A DNA stretch of 64,000 bases from Sepiola atlantica (Eukaryota; Mollusca; Cephalopoda; Sepiida; Sepiolidae). The stretch lies in NCBI GenBank assembly GCA_963556195.1, contig OY744519.1, forward strand, positions 104,591,500 through 104,655,499. Reading direction: 5' to 3'. Both the position numbers and the translations under genes were made by a program. Positions 9,501 to 17,235 of the stretch are shown one piece after another. The notes under the pieces were generated by a model. It did no database searches. It saw only the letters and a list, made by a program, of their open reading frames with translations, and was not told the origin of the DNA. The first letter of the stretch is position 1, and every line of letters starts with the position of its first letter.

Positions 9501-9594
9501 GTGTAAAGTCGAACAGAATGAAGGAAAAAAGCGACCACGTGTCTGCGCGTGCTGTCTTACCTGCTGGGATGATCGCGGGGAGGGCGGAAATTAG
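6460..9594 (+). CDS. pol: Element A Pol: protease, reverse transcriptase, RNase H, integrase
   Basis: The -1 frame, about 1044 codons, is reached by frameshifting rather than its own ATG. Protease: LLDSGCSRTIV near codon 38. Reverse transcriptase: RPVMDYRELN, LDLRRAYLQV and the catalytic YLDD at about codon 332 (7453-7464). RNase H: D-E-D residues in WVDASS, NLAELDAV and HTDSLCV. Integrase: HHDSGHPG...CQIC zinc domain, then MDITHY, LTDNDTAF and IAERCHR giving D, D and E at about codons 700, 754 and 790, exactly 35 residues between the last two. A GDTVWVRP C-terminal domain follows, then an acidic Ser/Asp/Glu-rich tail, a basic RRSARNKRPRPP patch and a Cys cluster (CRMC...CACCLTC). The last 31 codons lie inside the 3' LTR. 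No disabling change is seen. A GTG at 6640 is in frame but is unlikely to be the true start. Confidence 0.94.
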   Translation, partial: RNRGQGVSVDLFPTQKLNETLPIIPIYINETLCSALLDSGCSRTIVCADLCHIWRKKNVRVTTISGETRTCCGVGNVTIRTKNGSSANLEALVVLEKPLSFDLLLGYDAIRALGGVHITVTGAVHFQEKAPVCAALRIDQPDFSVEFDEQKRVWTASWKWSKNSEPAKLQNGITEYHVPDHMRPAYEEELRKWIEDGWLIPYPYKKLGPPKGLIPLMAVNQHNKAKVRPVMDYRELNSHVDAFTADADVCASKLREWRQLGSNVSLLDLRRAYLQVRVNETMWPFQTVVFAGRRYCLTRLGFGLNVAPQIMKTIVNAALSQDKTVKEGTSAYLDDIYVDEDIVPSSRVRAKLAELGLMCKDPERLEDGARVLGLSVQQERGTLKWRRGTALPEVPHVLTRRAIFSLCGKLVGHLPVGGWTRAATAIMKRRASAVTKCWDDETVDNLLLRMVKETITRVEQEDPAKGDWCVQGDRLNVWVDASSLAIGALLEMNGSVIEDACWLRPMDDAAHINLAELDAVTKGINLALQWKVKELCIHTDSLCVYHWILDTLTGKARVRTKAATEMLIRRRLETIRKLVEEYDLSVNAVLVTSTCNLADRLTRVPQRWFDAMKKEAEPGSLCAASVEETDKIKKVHHDSGHPGVRRTYYFVRLTNPSVSKSKVEAVVKECQICQSIDPAPTKWQKGRLEVDENWSRLGMDITHYGGQHFLTLIDCGPTRFAIWRLLTRQDSASVIRQLESIFYERGPPEEILTDNDTAFCGGEFRRFVDEWGIRLRHRCAYVPSGNGIAERCHRSVKRIAARKQCTIAEAVYRYNTTPKDDATAESAPANAIHCYRVRVKGIDACLPNQKRTQGRYKLGDTVWVRPPSNRCTTSFGRGRITGIISEQAVLVDGTPRHVKDVRPALDTNQISNSESDESSNDEMWIRPMPHCRDDMAENLSTDGDSSSATSESPNDDGAQLDGRTAGNVNGDRSVTPPESSDEDEEVQLIPLRRSARNKRPRPPCRMCDLETRGECKVEQNEGKKRPRVCACCLTCWDDRGEGGN
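9493..9501 (+). promoter_or_regulatory. Element A polypurine tract
   Basis: AGAGGGGAG abuts the 3' LTR TGTAAAG. It is also translated as part of Pol, so the tract is constrained both as a primer and as codons. Confidence 0.85.
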
Positions 9595-9818
9595 ATTAAT
9601 GGCGGCTGTGGTTTTTTGTACTATTATTGAGCGATGACGTCAGGCCTCACGTGACTGTTTTTCTGACCACCGATTGGCTGATGATGAACACTTGGACAAT
9701 AAAAGGAGTATGTTCGGAAGATCAAGTGAGTGTGTATCAACTGCATCAGTGAGATTAGACGTCCGACGTTCGTTGTGTTAATCAACTGCCGTAGTTGCGT
9801 AGTTGCGAAACAAATACA
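9502..9818 (+). repeat. Element A 3' LTR (317 bp)
   Basis: It is identical to 5436-5752 except one base and is followed by the CGTCT duplication. Its first 93 bp encode the end of Pol. Confidence 0.97.
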
Positions 9819-9823
9819 CGTCT

Positions 9824-10660
9824 GCATGGCCAAATTTCTTAGATGGTACATACTCCATTTGAAAATTGTAGTTAAGAAGAATGGTACCCCATCTTTGGAG
9901 TCTATTCGCAGTGTGTTGTGGTAGTCCCTTTTTCGATCCGAAAATCGTTAATAAGGGTTTGTGGTCTGTTTGTAACAGAAATTGTCTACCGTGCAGGAAA
10001 CGATGAAATTTCTTTACCGCGAATATAATGCTTAAAGCCTCTTTCTCAATTTGAGAGTAGTTTTTTTCGGCTGGTAGAAGTGTTCGGGATGCATGGGCTA
10101 TGGGTTTTAATTTTCCATCATCCATTTTGTGCAATATGCATGTTCCTATACCATAGTTGCTGGCATCGCTTGCAACTACAATATCGCGCTTGGGATTATA
10201 ATGTGCCAGAAACAAGTCAGACGTTAAGATATCTTTAATTTTCTGAAACGCTTCTTCGCACTCTTGCGTCCAGACCCATTTTTGGTCCTTCTTTAACAGT
10301 TCAATTAAGGGTGATCTTAGTTTATGCATGTTTGGTACGAACACATTGTAGTAATTCGCCAACCCTAAAAAACTTTGTAGAGACGCAATATTTTCTGGAG
10401 CAGGCACGTTCCGTATCGCCATTGCCCTATCTGGGTCTGACCTTCTTCCTTGCTCATCGATGATTTGTCTTAAGTATTTTATTTTTTCCATGAAAAAAGT
10501 ACATTTCTCATCTTTGATTTTAAACCCATAATCCTGGATTTTTTTGAATACTTGGTTTACATGAGTCTTGTGTTGTTCTTTGCTAACGCTGTTTATTACC
10601 ACATCGTCCAGGTACCCTACTGCGAAATCCATTCCATTTAACATCATGTCCATAATTTGT
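9824..10660 (-). pseudogene. pol: Element B RT (C-terminal half) and RNase H
   Basis: Minus-strand frame containing the RT catalytic motif YLDDVV (near 10602-10616), the SLQSFLGLANYYN region and WTQECEEAF connection, then RNase H with DASNYGIG, EKEALSII and QTDHKPL. It ends at VPSKKFGHAD, where element A is inserted; the frame resumes at 5435 on the far side. At the upper end the frame is out of register with the preceding RT segment, with an apparent 2-nt loss near 10665 between the FGVKVA and IFQQ-type regions. The enzyme would be truncated. Confidence 0.88.
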
Positions 10661-11218
10661 TGAAAAATATCGGGCGACCTTTACTCCAAAAGGAAGTCGG
10701 TTAAATTTGTATAATCCCTTATGGGTATTGATACATAGCAGTTTTGAGCACTCTTCATCGACAGGGATTTGAAGATAAGCGTCGCTGAGGTCGATTTTAG
10801 AAAAATATTTTCCTCCACTCAGTTTCTCAAATATTTCTTCAGGGCTTGGGAGAGGGTAATGGTGATCTTTTAATGCCTTGTTCAAGCCTGTTGAAAAATC
10901 GGCACAAACCCGAATCTCCTTGTTCTTTTTCTTAACATAAACTGTAGGTGAAGCCCACTCACTGTGATCAATTTTTGAAATGACAGTCATGTTCTCGAGT
11001 CTTTCTAATTCACCGTCTATTTGCTCTATAGCGGCGTATGGAACATTTCTTTTCTTTCTGAACACAGGTAGTTTATTTGTTTTAACTTCAAACTTTGCTA
11101 CCGCTTTTGTACACCTTCCAAGACCGCCTGAAAATACGTCTGAAAAATTTTCTTTTAATTCCCTCTTGAGTTTTTCTGCCTCCACATTCGAATCCTCAAC
11201 CTTTTGGCAAAATGGGGC
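10661..11218 (-). pseudogene. pol: Element B RT (N-terminal half)
   Basis: Minus-strand RT fingers/palm region: VEAEKLKRELKENFSDVF, WASPTVYVKKKNKEIRVCAD, LPSPEEIFEKLSGGKYFSKI, DLSDAYLQIPV, and NRLPFGVK. It is broken at both ends by frame changes: near 11215 from the protease frame (a G/C-run indel around PKG/QKVE) and near 10665 into the next RT segment. The residues preserved are those typical of Ty3/gypsy RT. Confidence 0.87.
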
Positions 11219-11493
11219 TTAAAGGCAGATCCCATAGGCTAAACTTTTCAATCAGATCAGTTCCAAAAAGGTTATTCGATTTTCGCATAACAAAAATTTT
11301 GGCTTTTACGGTCTTATTCTGGAAAGAAATATTCGTCAATAATTCCCCTTCGAAGGTTATTTTTTCACCACTGACGCTTCTCGCCGTTTTTTGTGATTTG
11401 ATCATAGTGGGTCTCCCAAGCTTCTTCCATGTCTGTACATTAATGATGGAAATGTCAGACCCACTATCGAGCTGTAGTCTTACTTTTTTTTAA
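11196..11493 (-). pseudogene. pro: Element B aspartic protease
   Basis: Minus-strand frame with the catalytic LDSGSDISI near 11463, then TWKKLGRPT and FVMRKSNNLFGTDLIEKF, the flap/C-terminal part of a retropepsin. It is in the -1 frame relative to gag. It ends at a stop near 11196 because of a frameshift against the RT frame. Confidence 0.85.
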
Positions 11494-12692
11494 GCATTTT
11501 GACCTGTACATATTTCCGGATATTTTGTTCTTCAGGTTCAATTTTTGTCAGTTTAATGGCTGTCTTTCTACCAGATTTTTTCCTACAACGTGATGCCTTA
11601 TGTCCTTTCTGGTGGCAGTTGTCACATTGTTTGAATATGTAGGGACACTCATTGTACCAATGGTTATCTCCACACCTCCAACACGGTCCAGGTGGATCTT
11701 TTCCATGTTTTTTTCTCTGGTTATTCATTGAAGTCAATTTTTTCTTCTGATGGATTTTTTTAATGTGCGACACTCCGTTTTTCTCTATGTCACGACTGTC
11801 CTGTTTCAACGCAACAAAACGTTCACAGTCTTCCGCTAAGTTTTGTATTGTTAGACATGGCTCATTTTCGAGTTTATTTAAAACACGACGTCTGATTTCA
11901 GAGTCTTTATTTAAGACCAAACCTTGCAAGAATATTAAACATTTAAAATTATCCGATGATAATTCCTCTAATTTAAAATCGTCGCAAAGTTTATTTACTA
12001 TACTTTCATACGTAATGTAGTCGTCTTCCTCTCTTCTAGTGACATTCATACACTTATATCTCCTGTGGAAAAGAGAAGTTTTTGTAGAAAACAGTTCTGT
12101 TAGTAAAGTAACTGCCTCCTGGAAGTTCAACTCACTGGTCTTTTTTGGAAGGATAAAATTCACGAACTTCGTATGTTCGGCAGCTCCTAATTTTCTTAGC
12201 AAAAATCTAACTTTTTTAGAGTCTGTCCATGTACTGCAGTCCGATACAAAAATATCCTCATATCTTCTATAGAAGTGAGCAAAAGTGGCATCGTCTTCTG
12301 GATTATAATTGAAAATTTCGATAGCGCTCCACACAGCCGTCTGGGAGAATGCATTATGATTCTCGTTTGCTTTCGTTAACTGTGTTGCCTCCAGAAATTT
12401 TCTCTGTTCCTCCTGTGTTTTTATCAAGAGTTCTTCGAAGTGTTTCTGCTGTTGTAGAAGTTTTTCTTGGAATCTTTCTTCTCGTGTTGTCGCCAGCTCT
12501 TTGTTCAGCATGCATTTTTCTTTGGGCTTTTTGCTGTTCCAACAACTCTCTTTTAAATTTCTCCTCAATTTCAACTTGTTTTCTTTGAAGTTCCATTTGT
12601 TGTTCAACTTGCTGTCTTTGTAACGCAACATTTTGTTCCGTTTGGAATTTAAGTAATTGAAAAAGAGAATCTTTGAATTCAGTGTCCATCAT
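11480..12692 (-). pseudogene. gag: Element B Gag with two zinc knuckles, frameshifted
   Basis: Starts at the minus-strand ATG 12692 (MMDTEFKDSLFQLLKF). The first ~60 residues are a Gln/Glu/Lys-rich coiled coil (QRQQVEQQMELQRKQVEIEE). A frameshift near 12510-12530 then moves the reading frame. The second part (to 11480) has a capsid-like domain (FNYNPEDDATFAHFYRRYED, KLGAAEHTKFVNF) and two CCHC knuckles, CWRCGDNHWYNECP and CDNCHQKGHKASRC. It ends in KMLKKK followed by TAA. A related gag scrap lies at 16745-17235. Confidence 0.85.
11483..11489 (-). promoter_or_regulatory. Element B gag-pro slippery heptamer
   Basis: On the minus strand A AAA AAG sits in the gag frame and is followed directly by the gag stop TAA (11480-11482). 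The -1 frame continues into the protease (VRLQLDSG). This is a classical -1 slippery heptamer placed at the stop codon. Confidence 0.65.
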
Positions 12693-13483
12693 CACGAATT
12701 CAAGTTATGCACCACACAATTTACACTGGTAAAAATAAATCAGTTTTCCCCACAACGTGCTTAATATAATTAGTTTGCTCAACTAATACACAAAACAAGA
12801 AATATATTATTCCTTAATAAAAAAAATTCAATCCCAGTACTTTTGTTTGAAAAACAAAACTAAGAAAACATTTTTTTTTATTTATTTAAAATTTTTTTTT
12901 TATATATATGTGTACGTAGTTTTACAAAACCAAGTCCGTCGCTATAAGCCTAATAAGACTAGTTTTATGGGAAATCTTTTTAACCCCTTTTCATTTTGCA
13001 AAAATGCGACTTGCTTATTTAACAGTTCTTTGTTAGAAGCACAAATGACTTACGCGAATATATTTTTTTACTGTCCGTCCTTTGCTCTCGACAATTCTGT
13101 GGTAGACCGTTTTAATAAATAGTCAATCCGGATTTTGCTCAAATATCAGATGTTGTCCTAATAATAACGACAAACTTACACAATATCTGTAATAGTTGAC
13201 GCGGATAACATTTATCTTAACGAGTCAGTGAAACTTGAAGAGAAAAAAAATAAAGGTATCAGTGTATTCAATTATTTCAATAATTGAAAATGTCTTACGC
13301 GTTTTTTAGTTTTCGATTTTTGGTAGCAAGTTTTGAATTTGTTTTTTTTTTTCGCTTAACTACTCAGTAGTTAATTTGCTGTTAATCCTTGCGAATCCAA
13401 ATATCTGACTAAGATGGGTTTTTTTCCGTGAAGATCTTGCGAATCACTTTGGGTGATTTTTTTTTTGCAGTGAAATCGTTTCG
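12693..13483 (-). other. Element B 5' leader
   Basis: About 790 bp between primer site and gag start, AT-rich, with no plausible protein. A small (TA)n run and T-tracts are present. Confidence 0.6.
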
Positions 13484-13498
13484 ATTCCTCGTCGCCAA
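13484..13498 (-). promoter_or_regulatory. Element B primer-binding site
   Basis: Minus strand TTGGCGACGAGG, two bases after the LTR end CAACA, begins with TGG as expected for pairing with a tRNA CCA end. I cannot name the tRNA with confidence. Confidence 0.6.
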
Positions 13499-13500
13499 TC

Positions 13501-14018
13501 TGTTGTGAAGTTGTTCCACAGTAAATAATAAATAAAGGAAGTCAAGTCGAGGGTTGGTTTAACAAGTGTATTAACAAAGTAAGAAAGTGACTAGCTCTTG
13601 GCTAGACAGTTATAAGACTGGGTATTTATCTACTCCCCACAGAGTAAAATGTGACACAAGGTCGGAAAGTGGGGGTTTGATAAATCAGCACTCTAGAGGA
13701 AGAGCACCTATTACCTTTAAAAATTGCCTGGCCAGCCCCGTCGGCATTCCCCGGTAGGGGCGCTTCAGACAGCAAGCAATAAACTTACTCCTCCCCAAAG
13801 AGGGGAGGCAAAGCCTGGGAAGGTGGACCTCCTAGAACTGCACAGGACCAGTCTCGTGCAGTATCCATCGGAACAGATACTACACTTTGATCTTGGCCAA
13901 AAGGCCAAGAAAGCGACTGAACGACAGTTACAAGACTGTGCTTTGTCTTCTGGTGACTCGCACTATTTATAGTGACAACCGGTGTAGTTTCTCCTGTGTA
14001 AGAACGGCCGGTGTAACA
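13501..14018 (-). repeat. Element B 5' LTR, split by a U2-type retroposon
   Basis: Total 518 bp, equal to the 200 bp LTR plus a 302 bp insertion plus a 16 bp target duplication. The ends are TGTTGTGAAG (13501) and GGTGTAACA (14018) on the plus strand. Confidence 0.95.
13621..13922 (-). mobile_element. U2-snRNA-headed retroposon, copy 1 (302 bp)
   Basis: Inserted in element B's LTR between 16 bp duplications (13605-13620 and 13923-13938, one mismatch). On the minus strand the 5' end reads through TCGCTTTCTTGGCC, TTTTGGCCAAGATCAA and GTGTAGTATCTGTTC. This follows nt 1-46 of U2 snRNA, including the branch-site-pairing GTAGTA (13878-13883). Downstream come a hairpin (ACTGCAC...GTGCAGT), another (CCTCCCC-TCTTT-GGGGAGG), and a CAATTTTTAAAGG stretch that resembles an Sm site only loosely. 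The 3' end (GTAGATAAATACC) has no poly(A). The rest of U2 is not recognisable. It is either a SINE with a U2 head or a U2-chimeric retrocopy. Confidence 0.85.
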
Positions 14019-14023
14019 CTTTT

Positions 14024-14509
14024 CTAGTCACAAAAATATTAAGACCCACAGAAATCTTTTGTTTCTATTAAAAGTGATGAACATTTTTACCTTTATTTTT
14101 TAATTATAAGTCTGAATTACCCATAAAAATTAAATTCACATTCGTGATTATTCCTTCCTTGCTTTATTATTATCAATTATTATTTAGATTCAGATTAAAT
14201 CTCCCTTTCTTTGCTCATAAAAAAATAATTTGCATACGTGATTATTGAAACTAGTCGGACACACGTTCACTTTTTGATATAGGTAAGAATACAAATAAAT
14301 GTGAAAAAAAACTATTTTTATTGATGCGTAGAGTTGTCAAACAGTGATTAGTCAAAAACGTCGATTTTGACGTATTGATGAATTTGGTGAGAAACTGTCA
14401 TGGCTTTGCAATCCGGTAATAATCAAGGAAAACCCAGTTGCATAATTAACAAAAGTGTATTAATAGAAGTATGTTACAGAAGTACGCATTATGATTCTGT
14501 GGGCATAAC
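14024..14509. other. AT-rich sequence right of element B; may include part of an element D LTR
   Basis: No gene seen. The right end, up to the SINE duplication at 14510, probably belongs to the LTR that resumes at 14869, but its left border could not be fixed. Confidence 0.4.
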
Positions 14510-14520
14510 TGCCACCAATT

Positions 14521-14868
14521 ACGGGATTTACTTCCTTCCCACCGTAGGAAGATGTGGCACAAGGCCGGGCGGTGGGGAGAGTCAAGCCAGCGCACCTAAA
14601 GAAGGAGCATTCTGACTTTTAAAAAATTGCCTGCGCAGCCCCGTCGACATTACTCGGTCGGACGTCTCAGGCAGAAAGCAATAAACTTACTCCACCCCAA
14701 AGAGGGGATGAAAGGTCTGAGAGGGTGAACTTCCTAGGAGTACCCAGGACGAATACATTTACCCGACAGATAAAAGGCCAGCAAAATGACTCAGTTCATG
14801 CAAACTGATTATCTAGATCGAAACCTATACTGGTATACGACCGCAATGGCAAACAGATGGCAAATGAA
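14521..14868 (-). mobile_element. U2-type retroposon, copy 2 (348 bp, diverged)
   Basis: Flanked by TGCCACCAATT at 14510-14520 and 14869-14879. Its 3' two-thirds align with copy 1 (GAGTAAGTTTATTGCTT, GGGGCTG-CAGGCAATTTTT, GTGCCACATCTTCC). The U2 part is reduced to CTGAGTCATTTTGC-TGGCCTTTT-ATCTGTC (14765-14794), missing the central GGCCAAGATCAAGTGTAGT block. A 5' extension of about 75 bp, absent from copy 1, lies between the U2 remnant and the duplication. It contains AGGTTTCGATCTA, loosely like a pol III B box. Confidence 0.75.
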
Positions 14869-14969
14869 TGCCACCAATTGCTGCTACAACGTTTAGTCGT
14901 AACTGTATTTATTGTGTCTGGATAACTCCATTTATTCTTGAAATCGGTGGATCGGTTTACAGCATAACA
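14869..14969 (-). repeat. Element D LTR fragment
   Basis: On the minus strand an LTR start TGTTATGCTGTAAACC follows a polypurine tract TTAAAGGAGGGC (14970-14981). The other LTR end lies beyond the U2-type insertion and was not resolved. Confidence 0.55.
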
Positions 14970-14981
14970 GCCCTCCTTTAA

Positions 14982-15430
14982 GCCTTTGCGTAAAGAGCCA
15001 ATATATTTTTCTCTTAGGATTAACTTCTATTGAGTGTGTTTCTTTCCGTTTTCTCTGAGATGTTCAACGTTGAGAAACTACTTGTGGGACTGGTAACCTG
15101 AACATGTCAAACATGACGTCCATCAGTTCTTCTTCTATAGTGTTGTCCTCTACAGTATTAGAATATCTTTTACTGATTTTGTTTAAATGTATCTAATCGA
15201 TAGATTTGTGATCTTTCACCATATAAAGCATATTACCAATTCTTTTATCTACTATCCCGGTTTCCCAAAACGATTTTTTATTTTTACATATTCGGAAAAA
15301 ACATTTCTCTAATTTTAAAGCGTCTTTTGGACATTTACTTTTCGTCCCGGTTTCCTATGAGTCGGTAACAGTTTGTCGAAAACTGTTTTAATCTTTCTTG
15401 CGAAACTAGAAAATTAGCAAGATCTAATAC
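14982..15430 (-). pseudogene. Element D integrase C-terminal region (degenerate)
   Basis: The minus-strand translation shows ETGIVDKRIGNMLYMVKD, then a stop-ridden continuation and EEELMDVMFDMFRLPVPQVV, down to the polypurine tract. The GxxxxRIGNxxYxVK pattern is typical of the Ty3/gypsy integrase C-terminal domain. Stops and frame changes make it non-functional. No catalytic integrase region is visible here. Confidence 0.55.
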
Positions 15431-15529
15431 TCCAGCAAGTAGCCGAAGGCTGCCAACGGGTTATTAACGTGTGTCAGGATTCAAAGGATATTAAAAAAAT
15501 CCGACACAATAAAAAATGACATGTGAAAG

Positions 15530-16745
15530 GAAAAGTAGTCTTCCCCTAAACCGTGCTTCAGTTACGGACAGATACATTGGTACAGAGATTGCCACTATAA
15601 AACGAAGAAATGCTTCAAATGCAGAACAAAAAGTAAAACTATAAAGAGTTTTATCAGAATAGCCAAATGTGACGGAATTGAAAATGTTAAGAAGTCTGCT
15701 CAAGTTAAAATATTGAATAGAAACACAAATATACAGTTAGACTCAGTCATTATCAATTATCAATCTACATACATAGAAGAAAATCGGCAAGCCAACTCTA
15801 TTAAGGACTAATAAACTCGCAAAATGTGTAACCGGAGACCAAATCAAATTCGAAAGTGAACTGATAACGACAGTCACACTTCAAGGAAAACCACTAAAAC
15901 TAAAAGTATTTGTGATGAATAATTCGAATAATTTTCTAAAATAGATACGATGGAGAAATTCTAACTGTCGGACTTACCGATAAATTCTTTTGCCAGAATG
16001 TAAAAACTAAAGGTTACGCGTCAGAATTAAAGAATTGAAAGATCATTTTTGACAAGTTTATCTGGTGGGCTTGATAGCTACAGCAAAATAATTTAAACAT
16101 TTTATTAGAAACCAGATATACAACCGATTTTCAAAATGAAGCGAAATGTTCCGTTCGCGTAAGAAGTAAAAAATGAACTTAGAATTGGATAGGCTCGAGA
16201 AAATAAAAGTTCTATCAAGCTTTGAATATAGCAAATAAGCTTCACCGACAGTATACATAAAGAAAAAGAATAAAGAAATTCGTGTATGCGCAGACATTTC
16301 CATGGGTTTGAATCAGGCATTGAGAGATTACTATTATCCGTTGCCTCGTCAGGAATAAATATTCGGGAAGTAAAATGGAGGAAAGTTTTTTTTCGAAAGT
16401 GGATTTAAGCAAATCCCGGTGAACGAGGAATACTCGATATTTATGTGTATAAATACACATAAAGGGTTATACGAATTTGATAGACCGCCGTTTGGAGTAA
16501 ATGTGGTGCCGGTTATATCTAAGCAGGTAATGTACGCATTACTGAGCGGTCTAGAGTTTTACACGACCTTTCCGGATGATATTTTAATAATTAGTAAAAT
16601 TACGGAGCAACATAAGGCATGAGAAGTTTTTCAAAGAATTCAAGATTACGGTTTCAAATTAAAAAAAGTTAAATGTGAGTTCTGTATGCAACAAATTAAA
16701 TATCTGGGACAAATAATATAAAAAGCCTGACACAGAAAGAGCAGG
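15530..16745 (+). pseudogene. Element C: decayed gypsy-type gag/protease/RT scrap related to B
   Basis: Plus-strand pieces in B's order: a degraded zinc knuckle (HWYRDCHYKTKKCFKC near 15560-15625), protease remnant (IQLDS near 15736, KFESELITTVTLQGKPLKLK near 15852-15905), RT pieces (KKKNKEIRVCADISMGLNQAL near 16260-16322; MCINTHKGLYEFDRPPFGV near 16443-16500) and a catalytic box mutated to FPDDI near 16570. Many stops. Similarity to B's proteins is clear, so it is an old paralog in the opposite orientation. It ends at an abrupt switch of orientation near 16745. Confidence 0.75.
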
Positions 16746-17235
16746 GTAGCAAATATATCGTCCTTGCAAGGTTTCCTTTTGAACCGAATAATTTGGTCAA
16801 CAATTGTATCACTTCACTAAATCTTAGATCGCTGGTCTTTTTAGATAAAATGCAATTTACAAATTTTGTATGTTCAACTGTGCCCAATTTCTTTAACAGT
16901 TACTGAACCTTTTTGAAATCAGTCTGAATTATATATCTCTTCATAACACCTGAATAAAAGACAAACATAACCTCGTTTTCAAACGTGTTCCAAATCGTGT
17001 TCTGAGAGAACATGCTTTGGTCGGTTCTATTTTGCCACCCATTTGACAATTCGTATCATTTCTGCTGTAGTCGTTGGGTTTGAATGAACATCTCCTCGAA
17101 TATTTTATTTTGTACCAGCTGTTCGTTCAGTAATTCCAATTTTGCTGCTTTAAATTTATTTCTATACGATGCCTGTTCTTCCTGTAATCGTAGCTGTTCA
17201 TTTTCCTCGGAGAACTTTAATATCATATAATGATA
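16746..17235 (-). pseudogene. Inverted gag fragment related to element B
   Basis: Minus-strand GTVEHTKFVNCILSKKTSDLRF (near 16820-16887) matches B's gag, and NEQLRLQEEQASYRNKFKAAK (near 17150-17210) matches its N-terminal coiled coil. It lies head-to-head against the plus-strand RT scrap of element C, so a rearrangement joined the pieces. Confidence 0.7.

Larger units (their letters stand above)
5436..9818 (+). mobile_element. Element A: apparently intact Ty3/gypsy-type LTR retrotransposon
   Basis: Complete 4383 bp plus-strand LTR element nested in element B. Its 317 bp LTRs (5436-5752 and 9502-9818) differ at one base, and it is flanked by the 5 bp duplication CGTCT (5431-5435 and 9819-9823). 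It carries gag with two zinc knuckles, then protease, RT, RNase H and integrase in one long -1 frame, with no stop or frameshift visible. No envelope frame is present. The order RT-RNaseH-integrase and the RPVMDYRELN and YLDD motifs place it in Ty3/gypsy; I do not assign a clade. The LTR identity points to a very recent insertion. Confidence 0.96.
4997..14018 (-). mobile_element. Element B: defective Ty3/gypsy-type LTR retrotransposon with nested insertions
   Basis: Minus-strand LTR element bounded by a 5 bp target duplication CTTTT (4992-4996 and 14019-14023). The right LTR (5' end) is 13501-14018 and includes an inserted retroposon. The left LTR (3' end) is 4997-5196. Removing element A plus its duplicated CGTCT, and the U2-type retroposon plus its 16 bp duplication, leaves an element of about 4.3 kb. 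Its order is LTR, leader, gag, protease, RT, RNase H, short linker, polypurine tract, LTR. No integrase remains. The LTRs differ at 3 of 200 positions. At least three frameshifts interrupt gag and pol. Ty3/gypsy assignment rests on the protease-RT-RNaseH order and RT motifs. Confidence 0.93.

Noticed and set aside
9502..9818. Envelope gene in element A
   Set aside because: No frame exists between the integrase tail and the 3' LTR.
13866..13918. Functional U2 snRNA gene
   Set aside because: Only the first ~46 nt resemble U2; the Sm site and 3' stem-loops are not recognisable, and target duplications show it is retroposed.
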